Shown: piece after piece, positions 24,137-32,560 of the stretch
Numbering within the stretch: position 1 is the first letter of the stretch
How the letters are laid out: every line of letters starts with the position of its first letter
Origin: Vescimonas sanitatis
GTDB lineage: Bacteria; Bacillota; Clostridia; Oscillospirales; Oscillospiraceae
Assembly (NCBI RefSeq): GCF_049060325.1
Contig: NZ_JBMGPW010000008.1
Span: forward strand, 192,861-256,860
Direction of reading: 5' to 3'
Length of the DNA: 64,000 nt
Notes under the pieces: model-generated
Database searches by the model: none
Seen by the model: the letters and a program-made list of their open reading frames with translations, nothing else
What the model was told of the DNA's origin: nothing
Program-made: the position numbers and the translations under genes

Positions 24137-24847
24137 ATGGGCATATTAGATGGCATTGTAGAATGGATCGCGGAACAGGTCATGTACGGTCTTGACCTTA
24201 TCAACACCTCTGTGCTGGGGGCTCTGGGCTGCGACATGACCACCTTCCTGCGCTACTTCCCTGCCGCGGAGACGATGTACAACATCTTCGTGGCACTGGC
24301 TATCGGCATGATCCTGCTGAACCTGATCTGGCAGCTATTCAAGAACTACGGCCTTATAGCAGGCGTAGAGGCAGAAGACCCGGTAAAACTGACAATCCGC
24401 TCCGTGCTGTTTATCCTGCTGGCCTATTTCGCAGATGAAATCGTGGAGCTGATACTGAAAATCGGCGGGACACCCTACGCGTGGATCATGTCGTCTGAGC
24501 TGCCCACACTGAACTTTGCCGACTTCAATTCGGTCATACTTACCATCCTTGGGGTCTGCGCCAACGGCGCGGTGGCTCTAATCGCCCTGATCCTCGTCCT
24601 TATATTGGCGTGGAACTATATCAAGCTGCTATTTGAGGCGGCGGAGCGTTATGTGCTCCTGGGCGTTCTGGTATTCACGGCGCCGGTGGCTTTTGCTACG
24701 GGCGCGGCGCAGGCTACCTCCAACATCTTCAAGGCGTGGTGCCGGATGTTCGGCGGCCAGATATTTCTACTGCTGATGAACGCATGGTGCCTTCGCCTGT
24801 TCATCACCATGGTGGGAACCTTCCTGGCAAACCCCTTATCCATATAG
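24137..24847 (+). CDS. VirB6/TrbL-like polytopic T4SS channel protein
   Basis: 236 residues with about five TM helices, including AIGMILLNLIWQLFKNYG and ALIALILVLILAWNYIKLLF. The EAAERYVLLGVLVFTAPVAFA segment and the following AQATSNIFKAWCRMFGGQ stretch are typical of the conserved core of Gram-positive VirB6 homologues. It should form part of the inner channel of the conjugation machine. Strong upstream site GAAAGGAGAAG. Confidence 0.82.
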   Translation: MGILDGIVEWIAEQVMYGLDLINTSVLGALGCDMTTFLRYFPAAETMYNIFVALAIGMILLNLIWQLFKNYGLIAGVEAEDPVKLTIRSVLFILLAYFADEIVELILKIGGTPYAWIMSSELPTLNFADFNSVILTILGVCANGAVALIALILVLILAWNYIKLLFEAAERYVLLGVLVFTAPVAFATGAAQATSNIFKAWCRMFGGQIFLLLMNAWCLRLFITMVGTFLANPLSI

Positions 24848-24856
24848 GAGACGATC

Positions 24857-25786
24857 ATGAATCAAAAAACGAAATACATCACAGGGATCGTGTTGTCCGT
24901 ACTGGCTATATGTGCGCTCACAATCCCTGCCTTTGCTCTGACGGAATCGGATGTGCAGTCTCAGGTCTCAGCTTCCGGTAAAGAAGGCGTGGCCGGAAAC
25001 CTGTTCGTTTGGTTTCTGTGCGCAGTGGCATTTTTGAAGATCTCACAGAAGATCGACAGCTTCATGCAGGGCCTTGGCATCAATGTGGGCCATACAGGTG
25101 GCTCTATGCTGGCAGAAGCGATGCTGGCCGCGCGGAGCATCGCTGCCGCCCGTGGCGTCGCCGGACGAGGTCGAGGCGGTAATGCAGGGCGAGCCGGAAG
25201 CACCGGTGGCAGTGGCGGTGACAGCAATACCTTCCTGCAAGGCGGTCTGGCCGGTGTTGCCAATCGTAGCTTCTATAACGGCGCATACCGAAACGCCACC
25301 GGCACAGGCAGCGGCGGCGTTGGCGGCATGGCGTTCCGTGCCTCTATGACCAAGGGCGGCGATATTGCCAATAACGTTATCAGCCGGATTGCCACCGGCG
25401 GTGCGGGATCTGGGGATGTCATGTCCGGCAATATGGCGGCGGACGCTCTCAAGTCCTATATGGGCTATACGGCTCTTGGTGAAGGCGCGGCGGATATTCC
25501 GAACTTCTCCAATGTGGAGATCGGCGGTGGGCATATCACCGGCACGGAGACCTCTGAGGAAGAACCTGCCGGTCGTGCCTTTGCCATGTACAGCACTGAA
25601 CAGTATATGGAGCCAAAACGGGAATACACCACCGTCACCACTGTGGACGGCGCAAAATGGTATAGGCAGTACGCACAGGACGTAGTGGAGAAAAAGCCCT
25701 ATCAGAATCCGGATGGCGGCATTTCCTATCGTGAGAGCCTGATCCGGCGTCTGCCTGACCCGCCTCGCAGAAAGGACAAGACCTGA
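24857..25786 (+). CDS. T4SS-associated membrane protein with Gly-rich tail
   Basis: 309 residues. The N-terminal signal/TM segment (about 8-28), a second TM (GNLFVWFLCAVAFLKIS) and an amphipathic region are followed by a long Gly/Ala/Arg/Ser-rich disordered segment (~95-190) and a charged C-terminus. It resembles the C-terminal half of VirB6/TrbL proteins, here as a separate gene next to the VirB6 core. The start ATG is 9 bases after that gene. The function is inferred from position. Confidence 0.65.
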   Translation: MNQKTKYITGIVLSVLAICALTIPAFALTESDVQSQVSASGKEGVAGNLFVWFLCAVAFLKISQKIDSFMQGLGINVGHTGGSMLAEAMLAARSIAAARGVAGRGRGGNAGRAGSTGGSGGDSNTFLQGGLAGVANRSFYNGAYRNATGTGSGGVGGMAFRASMTKGGDIANNVISRIATGGAGSGDVMSGNMAADALKSYMGYTALGEGAADIPNFSNVEIGGGHITGTETSEEEPAGRAFAMYSTEQYMEPKREYTTVTTVDGAKWYRQYAQDVVEKKPYQNPDGGISYRESLIRRLPDPPRRKDKT

Positions 25787-25787
25787 T

Positions 25788-27179
25788 ATGACCCAGCAAG
25801 AACGCAGCGGTCTAAACGAAGCCGCTGAGATCAGCGCACACGCTGCCGGCGCTGTGCGCGGCGCCATCAAAACCGGAAAAGCGGTAAGCGGCGCGGCAAA
25901 AGGTGCTGCTGCCGCAGGCCCTTACGGTGCGGCGGCAGCGGCACTCTGGACACATCGCAAGGCGGCTGCTGCCATCATTGCCGGGTTGCTGGTGCTTCCC
26001 ATCTTGTTCATCATGCTGCTGCCTTCCCTGATCTTCGGCGGGTTGACCAAGGCAGGGGTTGAAGGAAGTCCAGACACACCGATTCTTACTGACAACGCCG
26101 CCATTGCGGAGAACATCAATCAGATCTCGCAGGCAATCAGCGACTTGCTGGAGGAAGGGCAGGAGGATGTTCGCGCCCGTATTGGCACGGATTTTACCGC
26201 TTCCGGCGCTGACCAGAAGGAGATCATCAATCCATACGAAAGCTCCCCGGCATACAATGCCAACCGCTTCATTGCCATGTACTGTGCCGCCAAAAATCAG
26301 GACTACGCATCTATCTCCCTCAAGGATATGGAGGATGTGATCCGTAAGGCCAAGGACGCCCTCTATACCTTCACGAGCACGGAGGAGTCTCGCACGACTA
26401 CGGTAACGGAAACGAATACAGATCCCAAAACCGGTAAGGTCACGGTGACGGAAACGGAAGTAACAGAGATATGGAAGATATATACCATCGTCTACAACGG
26501 AGAAGCCTATTTTGAGGATAAGATATTCGCTCTGTCGGACGAACAAAAGGGATTGGCGGAAAACTACGCCCAGAACCTGAGCGTATTCCTGGGCGATGGT
26601 ATGATGCAGGGCTTGCTGCCCGCCGAGTCCGCCGGCCTTGTATCTTTGGGCGACATTCGCTTTTCGGATGGCGCGACGCAGGTGGTCTACTATAATCAGT
26701 TGGACAAGCGGTACGCGCACAAGCCCTACGGCACCGACGACATCGGCACTTACGGCTGCGGGCCTACCTGTATGGCAATGGTGGTATCTTCTTTGACCAA
26801 CGAGACGGTCGATCCCGTTGAGATGGCACGTTGGGCCTATGAAAACGGTTACTGGTGCAGTAGAAGCGGTTCCTACCATTCGCTGATCCCCGGTGCTGCC
26901 AAAGCGTGGGAGCTTCCGGTACAAGGCTGCGGGAAAACAGAAGGGCAGCGCATTGTGGATGCGCTCTCTCAAGGCAAGCTGGTGGTGGCAATCATGCTGA
27001 AAGGTCATTTCACCAGCTCAGGACACTTCATCGTGCTGCGCGGTGTGGAGAACGGAAAGATACTGGTGGCCGACCCTGCCAATTATACCCGAAGCCAACA
27101 GGCATGGGATCTGGCTATCATCCTGAATGAAGCCAGCGGCCGTGCCGGTGCTGGTGGGCCTTTCTGGATCATAGGGTAG
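25788..27179 (+). CDS. Membrane-anchored C39-like cysteine peptidase of the T4SS
   Basis: 463 residues. A TM helix at ~62-85 (AAAIIAGLLVLPILFIMLLP) puts the rest outside. After a helical stalk and a Thr/Glu-rich stretch, the C-terminal ~160 residues are a Peptidase_C39-like papain fold. The nucleophile is Cys324 in YGCGPTC, with a histidine in SSGHFIVLRG and an aspartate in VADPA. In Gram-positive ICEs this operon slot is normally filled by a VirB1/CwlT-type wall hydrolase with SLT and NlpC/P60 domains. Here a C39-like domain stands in, presumably to open the wall or process a surface substrate. Confidence 0.82.
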   Translation: MTQQERSGLNEAAEISAHAAGAVRGAIKTGKAVSGAAKGAAAAGPYGAAAAALWTHRKAAAAIIAGLLVLPILFIMLLPSLIFGGLTKAGVEGSPDTPILTDNAAIAENINQISQAISDLLEEGQEDVRARIGTDFTASGADQKEIINPYESSPAYNANRFIAMYCAAKNQDYASISLKDMEDVIRKAKDALYTFTSTEESRTTTVTETNTDPKTGKVTVTETEVTEIWKIYTIVYNGEAYFEDKIFALSDEQKGLAENYAQNLSVFLGDGMMQGLLPAESAGLVSLGDIRFSDGATQVVYYNQLDKRYAHKPYGTDDIGTYGCGPTCMAMVVSSLTNETVDPVEMARWAYENGYWCSRSGSYHSLIPGAAKAWELPVQGCGKTEGQRIVDALSQGKLVVAIMLKGHFTSSGHFIVLRGVENGKILVADPANYTRSQQAWDLAIILNEASGRAGAGGPFWIIG

Positions 27180-27194
27180 GAAGGAGAACTAAAT

Positions 27195-30023
27195 GTGAGT
27201 AAACCAAATGAATATGACACCTATATCATCCCGCCCAATTTTATTGAAGGCGGGACTTTTTTCGGCGGACTGCTGAAGCTCCGCAACACAGCCGAGGCAC
27301 TGGTTATCGTGCTGGCTATCGGCATACCGGTGTTCTCGGTGTCCGCCCTGACATTGACTGCTAAAATCATCATTCTGTGCCTGACCGCGCTGCCGTTGGG
27401 CATTATCGCACTGGTTGGCATCAACGGCGAAAGCCTCTCCTCGTTCATCTTTCTTGTCCTGAAATATCTCCATAACCGCCGCGTTATTACACGCAACGAA
27501 GAAGAACAGGGCAAGCGAAAGAAACGGAAGAAGCATAAAGCTAAGAGCGGTGACGACGCGCCCAAGTACATCAATCCAGTGGCGGAATACCTGCCTGTGG
27601 AGAAGATCGAAAACGGCATCATCTACACACGGGATCACCGTTACCTGAAGATTGTCGAAGTTATACCTATCAACTTCCTGCTGCGCAGTGCCAGAGAGCA
27701 GCGAAACATCATCTATTCATTTATTTCGTTTCTGAAGATCAGCCCGGTCAAAATGCAGATCAAGGTCATTGCCAAGCGTGCCGACCTGAACCGGCACAGA
27801 GAGATCGTGCAGCAGGAGATGGCGCAGGAGACCGATGAAAACTGCCGCCTGCTGCAGCAGGACTACCTGACGCTCATTGACCGGATCGGTGCACGGGAAG
27901 CCACCTCGCGCCGGTTCTTCATGGTATTTGAATATGAGGCATGGGCAGGCCGGAAACGGGATAACGAGGAAGCGGAGGCCATCGCCTCCCTGCAAACGGC
28001 AGCCCGCACCGCAGTCAATTATCTCAAGCAATGCGGCAATGAGGTGCTGATCCCGGAAAACGATGATGAATTTACGGTCGATACCCTCTACCATTTGCTG
28101 TGCCGCAACACCACTACATCGCTGCCGGATCGAGTTCGCCGGATCGTTGCCCAGTATCAGGAGAAAGGACTGGAATCTGAGATCGACGCCATTCCCTGTA
28201 CGGAGTTCTTCGCCCCTGACAGCATCGACTTCACCAACGGGCGGCATATCTGTATTGACGGACTCTACTATGCCTATCTGCTGGTGCCCTCCACCGGCTA
28301 TAAGGCGCAGGTGCCGGCCGGCTGGCTGTCTCTCATTGTCAACGCCGGGGATGGCATTGACCTGGATATGTTCATCAGCCGCCAGCCGAAAGCCCGCATG
28401 GTACAGCGGCTGGGACAGCAGCTTCGTATCAACCGCAGTAAGATCAAGGACGCCAGCGATACCAACACGGACTTTGATGATCTGGATGGTGCTATCCGAA
28501 GCGGCTACTTCCTGAAGGAAGGGCTGGGCAACAACGAGGACTTTTATTACCTGAATCTGCTGATCGCAGTGACAGCTCCCACAGTGGATGAACTGGAATG
28601 GAAGGTCAATGAACTGAAAAAACTGCTCGTGTCCCGAGATATGGACGTGTGCAGCTGCGCCTTTCATGAGGAGCAGGCGTTTCTATCGTCTCTGCCGCTG
28701 GTCAGCATGGAGAGACACCTCTTTGAACGCTCCAAGCGCAATGCGCTGACCACCGGCGTGGCAAGCTGCTATCCCTTCACGTCCTATGAGCTGAGTGATG
28801 AAAACGGCATCCTGTTCGGACTGAACAAGTACAACAACTCTCCGGTCATCATCGACATCTTTGACTCCAAGGTTTATAAAAACGCCAATATTGCCGTATG
28901 CGGCACCAGCGGCGCGGGCAAGACCTTCCTGATCCTGCTGATGGCACTCCGTATGCGGCGCAAGGGCATACAGGTTTTCATGCTGGCACCCCTGAAGGGT
29001 CATGAGTTCCACCGTGCCTGCGTCAACACGGGCGGCGAGTTCATCAGTATCTCCCCCGCCTCCAAGAGCTGTATCAATGTGTTGGAGATCCGCAAGGTGG
29101 ACAAATCCGTAGAAACCATGCTGGATGGCCCCGGCATCGAACGCTCTGAACTGGCAGCCAAGATCCAGAGGCTTCACATCTTCTTCGCACTGCTGATCCC
29201 GGATATGTCCTATGAGGAAAAGCAGCTGCTGGATGACGCCCTGATCCGCACCTATGCGCGGAAAGGCATTACCCACGACAATGCCTCTCTCCGTGATCCG
29301 GATGACCTCGACGTTTACCGCCAGATGCCGGTGTTGGGAGACCTCTACGACGTTCTGAAGGAGGAAAGCGATACCAAACGCCTTTCCAACATCATCAACC
29401 GCTTTGTACACGGCTCGGCCAGCACCTTCAACCAGCAGACCAATGTGAATCTGGACAACAAATTCACAGTGCTGGACATCTCGGAACTCAGCGGTGATCT
29501 GCTGCCTATCGGCATGTTCGTAGCTCTGGATTTCGTGTGGGATAAAGCCAAAGCCAACCGCACGGAGGAAAAGGCCATCTTCATCGACGAATGCTGGCAG
29601 CTCATTGGCGGCGGCTCCGGCACCTTCGGCGTCGGCAACCGTCTTGCGGCTGAAATGGTGCTGGAGATCTTCAAGACCATCCGCGCCTATTCCGGCAGCG
29701 GCATTTGTGCGACACAGGATCTGAACGACTTCTTCTCCCTGGACAACGGCAAGTACGGCAAGGGGATTATCAACAACTGCCGCACGAAAGTCATACTGAA
29801 TCTGGAGGATGAAGAGGCCCAGCGCGTTCAGCAGGTATTGCATCTCTCCGAAGCGGAGGTCATGGAGATCACCCACTTTGAGCGGGGTAACGGCCTGATC
29901 AGCAGCAATAACAACAATATCACGGTAGAGTTCAAGGCCAGTCCGCTGGAACGCGACCTTATCACCACAGACCGCCGTGAGCTGCTTGACCTGCTGCGCC
30001 GCATGAAGCGACCGGAAGCCTAA
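27195..30023 (+). CDS. PrgI-VirB4 fusion ATPase of the conjugation machine
   Basis: 942 residues, start GTG at 27195 with AAGGAGA 8 bases upstream. The first ~110 residues carry two TM helices and the PPNFIEGG entry of PrgI/VirB3-like proteins. The remainder is a VirB4/TraE ATPase with Walker A GTSGAGKT (570-577) and Walker B FIDE (Asp798) in KAIFIDECWQL. VirB4 energises assembly of the T4SS at the inner membrane. PrgI and VirB4 are separate genes in many elements, so the fusion is worth noting. The start overlaps nothing and follows the peptidase by 15 bases. Confidence 0.95.
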   Translation: MSKPNEYDTYIIPPNFIEGGTFFGGLLKLRNTAEALVIVLAIGIPVFSVSALTLTAKIIILCLTALPLGIIALVGINGESLSSFIFLVLKYLHNRRVITRNEEEQGKRKKRKKHKAKSGDDAPKYINPVAEYLPVEKIENGIIYTRDHRYLKIVEVIPINFLLRSAREQRNIIYSFISFLKISPVKMQIKVIAKRADLNRHREIVQQEMAQETDENCRLLQQDYLTLIDRIGAREATSRRFFMVFEYEAWAGRKRDNEEAEAIASLQTAARTAVNYLKQCGNEVLIPENDDEFTVDTLYHLLCRNTTTSLPDRVRRIVAQYQEKGLESEIDAIPCTEFFAPDSIDFTNGRHICIDGLYYAYLLVPSTGYKAQVPAGWLSLIVNAGDGIDLDMFISRQPKARMVQRLGQQLRINRSKIKDASDTNTDFDDLDGAIRSGYFLKEGLGNNEDFYYLNLLIAVTAPTVDELEWKVNELKKLLVSRDMDVCSCAFHEEQAFLSSLPLVSMERHLFERSKRNALTTGVASCYPFTSYELSDENGILFGLNKYNNSPVIIDIFDSKVYKNANIAVCGTSGAGKTFLILLMALRMRRKGIQVFMLAPLKGHEFHRACVNTGGEFISISPASKSCINVLEIRKVDKSVETMLDGPGIERSELAAKIQRLHIFFALLIPDMSYEEKQLLDDALIRTYARKGITHDNASLRDPDDLDVYRQMPVLGDLYDVLKEESDTKRLSNIINRFVHGSASTFNQQTNVNLDNKFTVLDISELSGDLLPIGMFVALDFVWDKAKANRTEEKAIFIDECWQLIGGGSGTFGVGNRLAAEMVLEIFKTIRAYSGSGICATQDLNDFFSLDNGKYGKGIINNCRTKVILNLEDEEAQRVQQVLHLSEAEVMEITHFERGNGLISSNNNNITVEFKASPLERDLITTDRRELLDLLRRMKRPEA

Positions 30024-30095
30024 TACGGCGTTTATACGGAGATAACACGCATTACAAAATCAATACGCATTTAATACGGAGTTAATACGCATTAC
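30022..30095. repeat. Cluster of TTAATACGCATTAC-like repeats after virB4
   Basis: Within 74 bases there are six related units built on ATACGCAT or ATACGGAG: 30022, 30034, 30044, 30063, 30073, 30085. The best copy, GTTAATACGCATTAC (30081-30095), is matched in inverted orientation over 14 bases at 61418-61431, in front of parM. Iteron-like or centromere-like binding array; the role is inferred. Confidence 0.65.
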
Positions 30096-30111
30096 GGAGG
30101 TGATGCCGCCT

Positions 30112-30681
30112 ATGAGAAACAGAGAACAGATCTATGGACAGGAGGCCGCAGAGCTGCTGCGGAACATAACCGTCTATCACTGCATACGCCGTGACCAGCT
30201 TCTACGCCTGTATCCGGGCAAGGAGGGCGTGATTGAAAACCTGCTGCGCTATCTGGTCAAGCAGCAGCGGATATTTTATAACACCGGCCGGGATTGCTAC
30301 GGAGATGTCCCTGACTGCCGCGAGGACAGAGAACTGACAGCGGCACTATGGGTGCTGCTGGACTTTATCGAAAAGGTGGAGTATCACAGCCCTGACAATA
30401 TGCCGGCAAAGCTGGTATTCTTCGCCGATGGCGAGGTATATGAGGTCGTCTATGTAGGCCCGGGTAAGGAAGCGTTGCTGCAGCACGCGCTGGCCGCGGA
30501 AGATGATTCCGGGCAACGGCTCGTTATCATTGAGGAAGAAGACCAAATGCAGCACCTGCACATCCCTCATATCGCCGCCTACTGCATGGTGGATGAGCAG
30601 GGCTGCGTACAGTACTTCAGGAAGGAGGAACCTTGTGGACAGAGCCACCCTCTCGCAGCGGATAGAGAGCATTTTGAATGA
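30112..30681 (+). CDS. Conserved ICE protein of unknown function (T4SS operon)
   Basis: 189 residues, soluble. The first ~65 residues look like a winged helix (GQEAAELLRNITVYHCIRRDQLLRLYPG ... LVKQQRIFY). The rest is a mixed alpha/beta domain with EVYEVVYVGPGKEALLQHAL, resembling a nuclease- or receptor-like fold without clear catalytic residues. The ATG at 30112 is preferred (ACGGAGG 11 bases upstream) over the closer GTG/ATG pair at 30100-30105. It overlaps the next gene by 47 bases. Not recognised as a named family. Confidence 0.6.
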   Translation: MRNREQIYGQEAAELLRNITVYHCIRRDQLLRLYPGKEGVIENLLRYLVKQQRIFYNTGRDCYGDVPDCREDRELTAALWVLLDFIEKVEYHSPDNMPAKLVFFADGEVYEVVYVGPGKEALLQHALAAEDDSGQRLVIIEEEDQMQHLHIPHIAAYCMVDEQGCVQYFRKEEPCGQSHPLAADREHFE

Positions 30682-31297
30682 GATCATCCGCCTGTCCAAC
30701 ACGCTCTACGCTATGGACAACACGAATATCCAGCGGCATTCAGATAACTATGAAATGCTGTCCACAGAGGCCGCACTGCGGGGGGAGGTCATTGCCTGCC
30801 GGCTGCGGCACCTGATCTATGAGACGACCACCATCCGAAAAGCCGAGTATCTGACATCGGCTGGTGTCATGCAGGGCATCTCTGTTATAGAGAAAGATGG
30901 CATACTGGAAATCACGCTCCCCTGCCTACTGCCTAAGAAGAGCAAGAAGCATAGCTGCGAGTATCTGACAGACCCCATCTACTACACGCTTAGTAAGTAT
31001 GCGCAGACACACACGCTGCCCAAGTTCCGGCACTGTGTTGTCTGCTTTTCTCATATCTACAGCCGCGAGCTGTCCCCGAACCGGGTGCGTGACTATGACA
31101 ATCTGGAGCTCAAGCAGCTTTTGGATGTGATTGCCACTTTCGTTATGGAGGATGATACAGGTCTGCTGTGCGATGCCTATAACACGACGGAGATCGGCGA
31201 CGGTGACTGTACCCGCGTGTCGGTGATGGATAAGGAGCGTTTTCAGGGCTGGCTTTCGGACCGCGAGAATCGGCTCAGATCTATATCCGATTTATAG
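30635..31297 (+). CDS. Conserved ICE protein of unknown function
   Basis: 220 residues, soluble. The GTG at 30635 has a perfect GAAGGAGG site upstream, inside the previous gene. The N-terminus is helical (LSQRIESILNEIIRLSNTLYAM), and the centre (GILEITLPCLLPKKSKKHS) is beta-rich with HCVVCFSHIYSREL. No catalytic motif recognised. It sits between virB4 and virD4 in the conjugation operon. Confidence 0.6.
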   Translation: MDRATLSQRIESILNEIIRLSNTLYAMDNTNIQRHSDNYEMLSTEAALRGEVIACRLRHLIYETTTIRKAEYLTSAGVMQGISVIEKDGILEITLPCLLPKKSKKHSCEYLTDPIYYTLSKYAQTHTLPKFRHCVVCFSHIYSRELSPNRVRDYDNLELKQLLDVIATFVMEDDTGLLCDAYNTTEIGDGDCTRVSVMDKERFQGWLSDRENRLRSISDL

Positions 31298-31441
31298 TGT
31301 TTCGACCGTGTCAAAAACAGTACACATGACGATGGTACGGCAAAGCCTGTATTTCCGGGCATTTTCACATGACCGGTGCGGGCGAAAAAATACCGTGGTC
31401 ATGGCAGTCTGGGTACTGCACACCAGAAGGAGGTGGTCAGT

Positions 31442-32560
31442 ATGAGTACCCTACCACAGAAAGCTCCCGGTAGCCTATCACAAGCCTATCAGCTATTGGC
31501 GCTGGTCGCCCTGTCCGGTGAGCTGCCGGCCAGCCAACTGAGCAGGCTCGCCGGTGGCACCAGCTACAAAGAGAACGTGGTCAAGTCGCTGAAGCGTCAG
31601 CGGCTTTTGCTGTCCTACTATAAGAACGGACTGCGTGGATACCGGCTCACCGCCGCGGCGAAAAAGCTGCTGCTGGAGCACAACCCGGAGAGGTTTTCTT
31701 TCTACCTGTCCGGAGCCTGTGCCACCAACCACATCAGGAGTGAGCCGGAGCAGAGGCTTCGACTCCACCGTGTCTCTCAGACATTGATCACCATGCGTAA
31801 CGCCAACGTTAGTATCTTCCGCGATGAAAAACCCGGCGTATTCCGCCCCGGCGAAACAGCGACTGGTAGCATCTGCACCCCTGCCTTCTACTCATCCCGT
31901 GAGATCAAGGAGATGGGGACAACCTTTGTTAAAATCCGTGGTGCCCGGTCCGTGGGCGTTTTGCTGACACCGCAGCATATCCACGTGGTTTACAACATGG
32001 GCAACGCGCTGATGAAATGGAGCTATAAAGCTGAGATGCGGACAAAGGCACTCATGCAGACGGTGCTGTGCCGTGAACGAATGCCGCACCAGTATCACCC
32101 GGATGCGGTGCGGGGTCTCCTGCTGGGTGATAGCATGGAACTGGCCTATGAGCTGCTGACTGATCAGGGTGGCAAAAACTATTTCGTTCTGGATGGCAGC
32201 TATGAGCGGTTCTGCTTCTTGACCAACGACCATCATGGAGAGGTGCTGCTGCGCCTCCTCTGTGATGAAGAGTTGGACAATGACCTGCGTGAGCTGCTGC
32301 TCCTTGATCTGGAGCCCCGGCAGCTGAGTGAAACAGTGGAGAATGACGCCATGACGCCGGATGGTGCGCCGGTGCTGTTCGCCTATGACTGTGACCTGCC
32401 GCGGATCAGGCGGTTCGATACGGCGTTGCGGCTCCAAGACCGCTACGGCATCCTGATCTGCTTCGACCATCAGGCCGAAGTGCTGCGCCGCTACTGCGGC
32501 GACAGGGTTGTTGTGCAGGCCATTGATTTTGCTGCGTTCGAGAGGAGGTTTTTCCCGTAG
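31442..32560 (+). CDS. Winged-helix ICE protein, replication-relaxation-like (tentative)
   Basis: 372 residues. It starts with a winged helix-turn-helix (YQLLALVALSGELPASQLSRLAGG ... LLSYYKNGLRGYRLTAAAKKLL) followed by a domain with LRLHRVSQTLITMRNANV, a layout like replication-relaxation/MobV-associated DNA-binding proteins. The start ATG follows AAGGAGGTGGTC. Its stop TAG shares bases with the apparent start region of the virD4 gene. The preceding 144-base gap holds no clear promoter. Confidence 0.6.
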   Translation: MSTLPQKAPGSLSQAYQLLALVALSGELPASQLSRLAGGTSYKENVVKSLKRQRLLLSYYKNGLRGYRLTAAAKKLLLEHNPERFSFYLSGACATNHIRSEPEQRLRLHRVSQTLITMRNANVSIFRDEKPGVFRPGETATGSICTPAFYSSREIKEMGTTFVKIRGARSVGVLLTPQHIHVVYNMGNALMKWSYKAEMRTKALMQTVLCRERMPHQYHPDAVRGLLLGDSMELAYELLTDQGGKNYFVLDGSYERFCFLTNDHHGEVLLRLLCDEELDNDLRELLLLDLEPRQLSETVENDAMTPDGAPVLFAYDCDLPRIRRFDTALRLQDRYGILICFDHQAEVLRRYCGDRVVVQAIDFAAFERRFFP

